64,000 nt of DNA from Dipteris shenzhenensis (Eukaryota > Polypodiophyta > Polypodiopsida > Gleicheniales), in the NCBI GenBank assembly GCA_047967505.1, contig CM106538.1; one strand, 5' to 3'. Below the pieces are notes generated by a model. That model had not been told where the DNA came from, searched no databases, and saw nothing but the letters and a program-made list of their open reading frames with translations. Below, piece by piece: positions 23,063 through 32,074 of the stretch. Positions within the stretch are counted from its first letter, which is position 1, and every line of letters begins with the position of its first letter. A program made the position numbers and the translations under genes.

Positions 23063-24492
23063 CATGTCTACAAGATTTTGGCTAGTGTGTATATTTTCTA
23101 GCTTCAACTGTCCATCCTCCAAAACAAATCAGATGAAATGGTATCTGAGCTGTATATGTTTGCTTCTTGAATGAAAGGCTGAATTCTTTTTTATGTGAAT
23201 AGCACTCTGTCTATCATTGTACAAGCTGTAATTTTCTTGCTTCTTCCCAAGTTCCTCCATAAACCTCTACAACCAAATCATCTCTTTACTAGCCTCTATA
23301 ACTGCAACATATTTTGCTTCCATTGTAGAAAGTGCAACCACCTTTTGCAACTTTGAAACTTAGCTTACTACTATTTCATTGATAGTGAAAACATACCCAG
23401 TGTTTCTTCTCCTTCAATCTTTATCACATGCCATATATGAATCAACATATCCCTGTAGAGAAATGTTTGAACCTTTAAAACATAATGCATGAGCAATCGT
23501 ACCTCTCAAATATCTGAGAATCCACTTTATAGCCATCAAATGTTCTTTACTTGGATTATTCATAAATCTTCTCACAACTCCCACTGCATGTGTAATATCT
23601 TGCCTTATGCATACCATTGCATACATCAAGCTATCAAAGGTTGATGCACATGGAATCCTTGAAATATAGTCAATCTATCTTGGGATATATATCCTTGTAT
23701 GATCTAAAATGGTTAGCTAAAGATGTATAAACAAGTTTTACATTCTGCATTTCAAACCTTTCCAATACCTTTTCAATGTACTCACTCTGAGACAATGTTA
23801 ACTTGTTATTTTTCCTATCTCTTGTTATTCTCATGCCAAGTATTTGCTTTGCAGCACCCAAATCCTTCATTGCAAAAGCATTTGCCAACTTCCTCTTGAG
23901 CACATTTATATCCTGCATGTTAGAGCCTTATAATAAGCATGTCATAAACATACAATAATAGGATCACGTATGTGCCATTGTCTAGTTTCTGAGAATAAAC
24001 ATATTGGTCTGAATCACATCTATTAAAGCCATGTTCTACCATAAACCTATTAAACTTCAAATAACACTACCTTGAGCTTGCTTTAACCATAAACCTGTCA
24101 AACTTAAAATACCACTATCTTGAGCTTGCTTTAAAGTATATAAATTTTCTTCAACCTGCATATCAATTCCTCCTTTCCTTTGACCTCATATTCTTGTGGC
24201 TACTGCATATAAATCTCTTCCTCTAGATCCCCATGAAGAAAAGCTATGTTCACATCTAATTGTTCAAGATGCAAGTCGTTTTTAGCCACAAGACTCATAA
24301 TAGTTTTGATTGAAGTTATTTTAACAGCATGAGAGAATACTTCATCAAAGTCTATGCTTTTCTTCTGTGTAAACCTCTTTACAACAAGCCTTACCTTATA
24401 CATCTTTTTTCCCCATCTTCTTCCACCTTGTAAATTGATTTATTTTGCAATGTTGTTTTTCCCATAGGCAAGTGAACCAAATCCCAAGTCTG
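23058..24492 (-). pseudogene. Element 3 reverse transcriptase and RNase H, decayed
   Basis: Minus-strand pieces: DLVHLPMGKTTLQNK at the start, VRLVVKRFTQKKSIDFDEVFS ... LDVNIAFLHGDLEEEIYMQ (24403-24200), a catalytic-loop segment read LYVYDMLI near 23940 (usually YVDD), KDLGAAKQILGMRITRDRK ... LSQSEYIEKVLERF (23918-23670), MMYAMVCIRQDITHAVGVV ... HLMAIKWILRYLRGT (23629-23414), and the RNase H tail down to DMLTK at the GTCAA site. A tandem repeat of about 60 bp around 24040-24125 duplicates a piece of the SLYGLKQA neighbourhood. The first Asp of YVDD is replaced by Tyr, so the polymerase would be dead even without stops. Confidence 0.85.
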
Positions 24493-25003
24493 GTCTTATA
24501 TGGTGCAATTCCAGAAGAGGCAAGGACAAGTAAAAATGGTAATTATTCTTTTCTGAAGGTTTTTGGTTGTGAAGCATTTGTCCATGTTGATAAGGAATTG
24601 AGAACAAAGCTTGAGGCAAAACCCAAGAAGTGCATCTTTATTGGATATGAAGGTAGTGAGTTTGGTTATCGTCTATGGATTATGAAAGTAACAAAATAAT
24701 TAGGAGTGCAGATGTTGTATTCAATGAGAATGTTATGTATAAAGACCACTTGCAAAAAAGGAAGAAAGACAATGCACACATCGAATACACAACTCTTTAA
24801 GAAATCACAGGAGATACAATTCCAAAAGTTGCTAAAAATGAGAGCAAAACCCCAAATTCCTCCAGGTGTACTTAGAAGGTAAGTAGGCCACCTGAGTAGA
24901 TTTTCTCCTTCTTTTAATTTTGTTCTATTGATTGATTTTGGTGAACCAAAAATGTATGAAGAAGCAATGCAGGTAGAGTCTAAAAAGGAGTGGGAGAACT
25001 TGA
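24493..25003 (+). pseudogene. Element 3 segment in inverted orientation (integrase end to reverse-transcriptase start)
   Basis: This segment of about 510 bp codes on the plus strand while the Copia frames on both sides are on the minus strand. It reads GAIPEEARTSKNG, FLKVFGCEAFVHVDKELRTKLE, KKCIFIGYEG and, further on, PKMYEEAMQVESKKEWENLK. In Copia pol these follow the INR segment of integrase and come before WDLV...K at the start of reverse transcriptase. The minus-strand flanks supply exactly those neighbours: LHTGLP near 25070 on one side and QTWDLVHLPMGK at 24492 on the other. The simplest reading is an inversion in place. Confidence 0.85.
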
Positions 25004-26060
25004 AGGTGATTTATTTACCAAGTAAACAACTGTATTTTGCTTTAACCCAAAGTTGTAAGGGTAGCCCTGTATGTAATCTCATGCTCCTCGCACTCTCCAT
25101 GATTGTTTTGTTCATCCTCTGTGACACAGGATTTTCTTGTGGCATTCTTAGAGTTGTCTTCTCTCTACAAATTCCATTGTATGAATAATAACTATCAAAC
25201 TCTTTGATGTAGTATTCACCTCCATTATCAGATCAAAGAGCCTTCAATTTCTTTGTTGTAGTATTCACCTCCATTATCAGATTTGAGAGCCTTCAACTTC
25301 TTTCCTGCCAAGGCTTTCCATTTCTTAAAAGTTTCAAAGACATCAAATTTTCTTTGAATGCAATAAACCCAAGTTTTTCTAGTTGTATCATCAATAAAGT
25401 AACATAATAGTGAGAACCACCAAGAGATGATACATCAACATGACCCCATACATCTGTATGCACAAGCTCTAACTTTTCTCTCTTCTTTTCTTTCCCAACT
25501 CTGAGAAATTTGACTCTCTTCTATTTTCCATAAACGCAGTTCTTACAAAAATCCAAATCAACTTTCTTCAAACCTTGCAATAGCTTTCTTGAGTAAACCC
25601 CCTTCTCCCTCATGTGTCCAAGCCTATGATGCAAAGAGCTATATCTGCTCCTATAGAAGCTAAAGCAATAGAGATGTAAGCATTACCTCTACATAAATAC
25701 AATGTACCTACCTTGGGTCCTTGTTCTATTACCATCGACCCTTTTGTGTCCTTCCAAATTTTTTCTACAAATGTGGTTATGTAGCCTTCATCATCCAATC
25801 GTCCTGTTGAAATTAAGTTTCTTTTTAAATCAAGATGCTTGTTGACCTCCTTCGGCAACCATTGGTTTCCATTATGTAATTTTATCAAAACCTTGCCCTT
25901 TCCAACAACATTCAATGCTTCATCATCACTCAAATCAATAGCTATAAAATCACCTTGAACATAGTCTTGAAAATATTTCCTATGTGGTGTAGCATGAAAT
26001 GAAGACCCTGAGTCCACTACCCATGCATCAGTGATAGTAACTAATGAAAGAATTAAGCAT
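25004..26060 (-). pseudogene. Element 3 protease, GAG-pre-integrase and integrase core, decayed
   Basis: Protease from about 26017 (MDSGSSFHATPHRKYF; the usual W-x-DSG start is kept as VDSGSSFH). It continues with NVVGKGKVLIKLHNGN and NLISTGRLDDEGY. The GAG-pre-integrase knuckle is read near 25600-25530, then LELVHTDVWGHVD ... HYYVT (integrase start), and a WSDNGGEYY segment that occurs twice near 25200-25280 because of a local duplication. It ends with TIMESARSMRLHTGLP near 25060, next to the inverted segment. Confidence 0.8.
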
Positions 26061-26580
26061 CTTGCAACACACTACCTCCTACATTTGCTTCCTACATATT
26101 CTCTTGTTGTCCCTCTCCTTCCTTTTTCTTTTGTGACCAACAATCTTTCTTAGGTGTCCTTTCTTCCCACTATGCCAGCACCCTAGATTCCCTTTAGATT
26201 TGGATTTGCTTCTTCTTAACTTATCGGGATGTCTTGGGCTCTTTCTAAATGAATAGCTCCAAAATCATCTTGAACATAGTCTTGAAAATAGACCCTATGA
26301 GGTGTAGCATGAAATGAAAACCCTGAGTCCACTACCCATGCATCACTGATAGTAACCAATGAAAGAATTAAGGATCTTGCAACACACTACCTCCTACATT
26401 TGCTTTTCTACATATTCTCTTGTTGTCCCTCTCCTTCCTTTTTCTTTTGTGACCAACGATCTTTCTTTAGGTGTCCTTTCTTCCCGCTATACCAGCACCC
26501 TAAGTTCCCTTTAGATTTGGATTTGTGTCTTATTGACTTATCGTGATGTCTTGGGCTCTTTCTTCTCTTCCTTTTTCTTC
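25951..26580. repeat. 315-bp tandem duplication inside element 3
   Basis: 25951-26265 and 26266-26580 repeat the same stretch of gag-knuckle and protease-start sequence with scattered differences. Example landmarks are CTTGAACATAGTCTTGAAAA at 25954 and 26269, and the CACTACCTCCTACATTTGCTT phrase in each. Confidence 0.88.
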
Positions 26581-27170
26581 CTCTATTCTCAAGATTCAAA
26601 GCATTACTTGATTTTTTACAATGCTTTTCTGTCGCATTTCCCTGCTAAGGAGAACACCAACAACATCATCAAACTTTAAAGTGTTTGACTTAGAAATAGA
26701 GTTAGACCACAAGCTATCCCAACTTTCTAGCAATGAGCACAAAATCAAGAGAGCTCGAACCTCATCATCAAAGTTTACTCCTATAGACCTTAGTTGGCTT
26801 GTATTTGTATTGAACTGATTCAAATGATTAGCTATAGACCCACCTTCTAACACATTTTGATTGAATAGATGCTTCATAAGAAATACCTTGTTAGAAGCTA
26901 ATGGTTTTTCGTACAATGTATCCAGTGCCTCATCAAGTCCTTTGTTGTCTTCTGTTCAAGAATATTAAAAGCTACTGATCCTACCAAACATAGTCTATCA
27001 TTCCTAACACCTTTTTATCAAGAACCTCCCAGTCTTCGGCTAACATACTCATAAGCTTGTTTGCAATTCCACCTAATGGCAAGAAAAGGTCCTTTTGGTA
27101 TAGATAACATAGATCAATGAGCCAAGTAATTTCAAACATATAAAAAGAGTAGAGTATTCAATTGAAACTT
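26408..27170 (-). pseudogene. Element 3 gag, decayed
   Basis: From 5' to 3' on the minus strand: LYQKDLFLPLGG near 27100, MLAEDWEVLDKK near 27030, VAFNILEQKTTKDL near 26960, then PLASNKVFLMKHLFNQNVLEG, SIANHLNQFNT, LCSLLESWDSLW and LKFDDVVGVLLSREMRQKS (26916-26596). It ends in a knuckle read CWYSGKKGHLKKDR, where the second and last Cys of CX2CX4HX4C have become Ser and Arg. The knuckle in the other duplicate also has Ser, so it was lost before the duplication. Confidence 0.8.
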
Positions 27171-28628
27171 TAGTAGGCACATGATAGCTATGTGTAAATT
27201 TAGTAGTATGTCTTCAAACAACCCAAACTTTAGGAAGATGTTGAAACCTAAACCTAATAACCATTCTTTCAGGTCTAGAAGTAGTATGCAGAAAACTATA
27301 TCAATGCAACCCATAGCTATTTAAGACAGTGGTGAATGTAACAAACTTAGCAAAGTGAAAGCTAGACGAAAGTAAGGAAATGAAAAAGTCACAATTATTT
27401 CATATATTTAATCAACACAAATCACTATTGTGTGCAATAAAAGGAACAGCAGGCAAAAGGTGGAAAGAAGTTGAAAAAAGAAGAGAACCCCTTCGAAGGG
27501 AAAAGCAAGTAATGCAACACAAGCAACAAACTAGTGAAGTAGGTGTAGCATAGGAAGGAAAGCGGCTCCCATGCATATGGCCTATGCTTATGTATTCGAA
27601 GATCCAGTGCATACTGGCTCTATTCATTCATTCGAAACTTCCAAGCATATCGGCTATGCTCATGCATTTGAAACTTCAAGCATAGCCTATATGCTCATGC
27701 ATTCCAAACTTCCAAGCAAGCACAGAAAAGGTGGCAAGGTGAAAATGCCAAGTGGTCTCTACCCAAACACCACAAACTATCATGAACATCAAAGACAAAA
27801 AGATAATGGACATAAAACAAATAATTTAGCATCAAGATCTAAAAGTCATCGTCATATAGGAGAATATATTCAACATAAAAGGCTCGATGATTTGAAATAA
27901 AGGGAGATGCCAACTTGAGCATCACATGTATTCCCATAGATGCCATAATATTCAAAGAAGAAGGAAGTGTGGGACCAATAGTCTAAAATCCATAGATATC
28001 ATAGCAATTCGATAGTAATATCAAGCACTAAGAACCCAATGCTTTAGTCTTCCATGTTGGAGGTTTTGAATTTCAACAAACTAGTGTAGTTTTGCAAATA
28101 ACTCTTGAGACATGTATGTTAAACTACTTGACAATGTCCATAATAAGGTCAATGCATCACTTTTTTAGACCCTTGGAAATTTAGTAAAGTAGTGCAAGAT
28201 GTAATCCCAATTTTGTTCCAAATCTAGAAGGCTTGCTTTATAGAATGTATTAATATTATGATTTTCAAGATTAGAAAACAGTTAGAAATGAGGGTGTTAC
28301 CTTAAGAAATATAGAAATCGGGTAGCAAATCACACATGCATAGGAGATAAGAGACACCATGTATGTATGTATGTATGTACATATGTATGCATGTCTTTGG
28401 AGTGATGGTAGCTCAATTTGCAACTATCACAAACTTTGTAATAATTGCAACTAGGAAAATAGCTTTGGCCATAGCTTTCTCAAGCCTTTAGAATAATTTG
28501 ATGAAAGGGTTCAAGGAGATCTACAATCTTTGGGAGAATCAATGTTTCCCCCATTTCACTAGCAATGACCATATCCACTCACATCACTCATATGTTTGAG
28601 CTTCCTCTCAAGCTATCTTCCTCTGCTC
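27171..28628. other. No gene recognised; possibly the lost 5' end of element 3 and older debris
   Basis: AT-rich sequence. The 109-codon plus-strand frame at 27571-27900 is a by-product of a short repeat (27575-27720) built from AAACTTCCAAGCATA and CTATGCTCATGCATTC phrases at about 45-bp spacing. A TATG run lies at 28362-28382. A search for sequence matching 10503-11060 turned up nothing by eye. Confidence 0.5.
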
Positions 28629-28689
28629 AACATTAAGAGAAACTCTCTCTCTCTCTCTCTCTCTCTCCCCCCCCCTGCTCCCTCCCTCG

Positions 28690-28740
<51 letters not shown>

Positions 28741-28745
28741 TTCCT
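28629..28745. repeat. (TC)n, (TC)n and (AC)n microsatellites
   Basis: Two TC runs (about 28637-28669 and 28697-28724), parted by a C-rich spacer, pass into an AC run ending near 28740. Confidence 0.95.
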
Positions 28746-29480
28746 ATTCATTTTCCCCTTTACATTTTCTTTACTTTTATTTCTCCCCCCCCCTTCCTTT
28801 TTTAATCATTAATTTTCCCCTTAACATTTTCCCTTAACTTCTATCCTTATCTCACCTCCCTTCCATCCTCCCTTTATATCCCCCGATTTCCTTTATATTT
28901 CCCTTAATTTTTTCCTTTTCTACTCCTCGCATTTCCCTTTTCCTTTAAAATTTATTAAGTAAAAATTTCCTCTTTTTCCCCTAATTTTCTAGTATCTATT
29001 CTCCCTAAAATTACTCCCCCTTTTTAATTTCACTTGACTTTACTCTAATTTCGCCCCCCCCCTCTTTTCCCTAATTTTCCCCTATTTTACTCTATTTTTC
29101 CTGATTCCCCCCAATTTTTACTAAAACACCTCCCCTAGCTTCCCCTATTCCCCCTAATTTTTCCCTACTCTCCATATCTCCCTCTAATTTTTCCCTATTC
29201 CCCCCCTTTTTCACCTAGTTTCCCCTTATTTTCTATTTCCCCTATTTTTCCTTCGCTTCCCCTATTTTTTATTCCTTCCAAAAAAACCTATATATCGTAA
29301 ATATTCCTTCTTATTTTTTACTTCCATTTTTTACCATGTTTCTCTATTTTTCACTAATTTACCCTACTCTATTTTTCATTAATTCACCCTACTCTATTTT
29401 TTACTATGTTTCTCTATTTACCTAAATCTTCCCTTATTATTTTTTATTTACCAAAATCTCCCCCAATTTTTCTTTTTAAC
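28746..29480. repeat. Pyrimidine-rich tract
   Basis: About 730 bp in which the plus strand is overwhelmingly C and T, with A as the main other base and hardly any G. It is built from variations on TTTTCCCCTAATTTT and CCCTATTTT. No gene can sit here. A similar tract lies at 39341-40270. Confidence 0.9.
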
Positions 29481-29715
29481 TAATTCTCCCCTATGATTCC
29501 CAAGGCTCGCTAAAGCCCTTAAATCTCCTACGCTAGGCCTACCTATGACCTGTTTTTCCCCACACATGTAGCCTTTAATAATTCCCTCCACCTGTGCACT
29601 CCCATGCACCTCCCGCCATCCTTCTCTCTTTCGCTTCCTCGGGCTCCTCACCTCCTCGACTTCCCTTGCCCCGACTAGCCTAGGTCTGCCTATAAATTAA
29701 AACCCCCTCCTTCCA
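29481..29715. other. Mixed-composition spacer, no gene recognised
   Basis: C-rich sequence between the pyrimidine tract and the TA array. No domain seen. Confidence 0.4.
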
Positions 29716-30014
29716 CTCACTTTCTACATACATACATACATTCATACATACAACATATTATATATATATATATATATATGTATGTATATATATATATACA
29801 TACATATATATACATATATATACATATGTATTTATATATATACATATTAATACATATATATATATATATACATGTATATATATGTATATATATGTATGTT
29901 AATATATATATATACATATATATACATGTATATATATATATATATGTATTTATATGTATATATATAAATACATATGTATATATATGTATATTTATGTATG
30001 TATATATTACATAC

Positions 30015-30058
<44 letters not shown>

Positions 30059-30359
30059 ATATATATATATACATACATATATATACATATATATACATAT
30101 GTATTTATATATATACATATAAATACATATATATATATATATACATGTATATATATGTATATATATATATATACATACATATATATACATATATATACAT
30201 ATGTATTTATATATATACATATAAATACATATATATATATATATATACATACATATATATACATATATATACATATGTATTTATATATATACATATAAAT
30301 ACATATATATATATATATATACATGTATATATATGTATATATATACATATATATACATG

Positions 30360-30391
<32 letters not shown>

Positions 30392-30431
30392 AATATATAT
30401 AAATACATATGTATATATATGTATGTATATG

Positions 30432-30505
<74 letters not shown>

Positions 30506-30506
30506 G

Positions 30507-30532
<26 letters not shown>
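29716..30532. repeat. TA / TATG microsatellite array with internal higher-order copies
   Basis: About 800 bp made only of TA, CATA/TATG and related steps, ending in a GTAT run and (AC)n. Longer phrases such as ACATATGTATTTATATATAT recur near 29823, 30097, 30199 and 30273, so the array has grown by duplication of units of about 75-270 bp. Long Tyr/Ile open frames on both strands are artefacts. Confidence 0.97.
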
Positions 30533-30538
<6 letters not shown>

Positions 30539-30822
30539 TATCCCTTTTTCCTTTTGACCATACTATTTAATTTTTCTTCCCTTTATAATCCTTTGAAAAC
30601 CCTTTCAAACTACATTTCCCCCTTTCTCCCTCTCTCTCTCAATCTCTCTCTCTCTCCCCAAAATTGCTCCCTCACTCTTTGGACCCTTGAACGAGCATGT
30701 AAAAAGACTATACATATACATATACATATATATATACATATGTATATATATGTATATATATGTATTTATATGTATATATATAAATACATATGTATATATA
30801 TGTATATATATGTATGTATATG

Positions 30823-30882
<60 letters not shown>

Positions 30883-31073
30883 GACACACACACACACACA
30901 CACACACACAATCTATCCCTTTTTCCTTTTGACCATACTATTTAATTTTTCTTCCCTTTATAATCCTTTGAAAACCCTTTCAAACTACATTTCCCCCTTT
31001 CTCCCTCTCTCTCTCAATCTCTCTCTCTCTCCCCAAAATTGCTCCCTCACCCTTGGACCCTTGAAGGATAGAC
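30395..31073. repeat. Direct duplication of about 300 bp (offset 375)
   Basis: 30395-30700 is repeated at about 30770-31073. Both hold the end of a TA array, a GTAT run, an AC run, then ATCTATCCCTTTTTCC..., a TC-rich stretch and CCAAAATTGCTCCCTCAC, and both end at TTGGACCCTTGAA. The tail of the first copy passes into a second TA array (30708-30860). Confidence 0.9.
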
Positions 31074-32030
31074 TACTATGCATCAAGCCGAGAGCAAATG
31101 GAGGTTGCGATCTGTAGTTCATCCCGTGTCAATGCCTTTGGCTGTAAAAGAGGATACTGGACTTTCTTTGAAAAATGGTGGAGGAGTTGGGACAGCATGG
31201 TAGTATCTGAGGCACCATTATTATTAGTTGGTCCAAGACATTTTCTAGGTAGTCTCTCTTTTGAATATCACCTTTGAGAAAGGCCCTGCACAAGGTCTCC
31301 TTTTGTTGCTTTACATGGTGTGGCAGCGGCTTGCACTGATGGAAGAAGTGTGAACATTGCCATTAAGAAGGGCAGAATTTGAGGCACTCAGTATGGCTAT
31401 CAAGATCATGTTATTGTGATATTCGCACTACTCTTGAATAGATTAAGTTCTTTGAATGAGAGGAATGGGTTGCTAAGTTATGTTGTGGATCTGACCATGC
31501 ACTACCACGAGTGATTTGGACTGAAGGCTTTAAAAAAGGCTTGTGGAGTCACAAAGAGTATCTATGGGCTATCAGGGAGCCCATTATGGACGCAAGGGCA
31601 TCATCAAGACAATTGACCCCTCTCTGATCAGACCTTCTTCGTTGCATGGATGCGCAGCAGTTGTATGGCTAGCCTATTTGGGCATTACATTGCATTATGA
31701 GTATATCATAGTTTGGAGGCTTGGGTCAGCATCAGGCTGCTTTGCGAAATCCCATCTGAACTTTCCTATTCACAACTGCGGAGTGTGGCACTGTCTGGCA
31801 CTACTTGTCACCTACTCACTCTTTTGTAGGCTTCTATTGCTCCTTTGAACCTGCACAACATCGGTACTTTTACTTCGCCTTCCCAGTGATCATCATCTGC
31901 TTCCCTGAGGCCCATCTTCTTGTCACAAAGTATCTTCTTCCGTGGAGGTTGGTTAGGAGACTGGGCAGCAAAGTGCTTTCTTCCATTAGTCCACAGGCAT
32001 GGGGCATAGCCCTCCTACAGTCATACAAGT
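31074..32030 (+). other. Unidentified sequence with base composition like coding DNA
   Basis: This balanced-composition stretch between the microsatellites and the PPR gene has plus-strand frames (for example 31543-31848), none of which I can assign. A GIIKTIDPSLI phrase faintly recalls the end of a plant kinase domain, but nothing around it supports that. It may hold the 3' UTR of the PPR gene on the minus strand at its right end. Confidence 0.3.
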
Positions 32031-32074
32031 GATTCTCTGATCATCTCAGATAATCGCTTGCTGCATTCTGGCAA

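Larger units (their letters stand above)
23058..27170 (-). mobile_element. Copia element 3, main part (outermost, oldest of the nest)
   Basis: Continues from 10503-11250 across the GTCAA duplication, minus strand. From 5' to 3' it has gag (about 27170-26408), a duplicated knuckle-protease segment, protease and integrase (26060-25004), a segment in the wrong orientation (24493-25003), then reverse transcriptase and RNase H (24492-23058). It is a different Copia lineage from elements 1 and 2. The 5' LTR and leader were not found to the right of 27170, so the 5' end is probably deleted. Many stops and frame changes. Confidence 0.85.

Noticed and set aside
27571-27900. His-rich small protein
   Set aside because: The first half is produced by a short DNA repeat and the rest has no coding signature.
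29717-30907. Long open frames of Tyr, Ile and Met on both strands
   Set aside because: They are translations of TA/TATG microsatellites and appear in several frames on both strands.
31543-31848. Receptor-kinase fragment
   Set aside because: One short phrase is faintly kinase-like, but no kinase motif (HRD, DFG, APE) can be read in any frame nearby.
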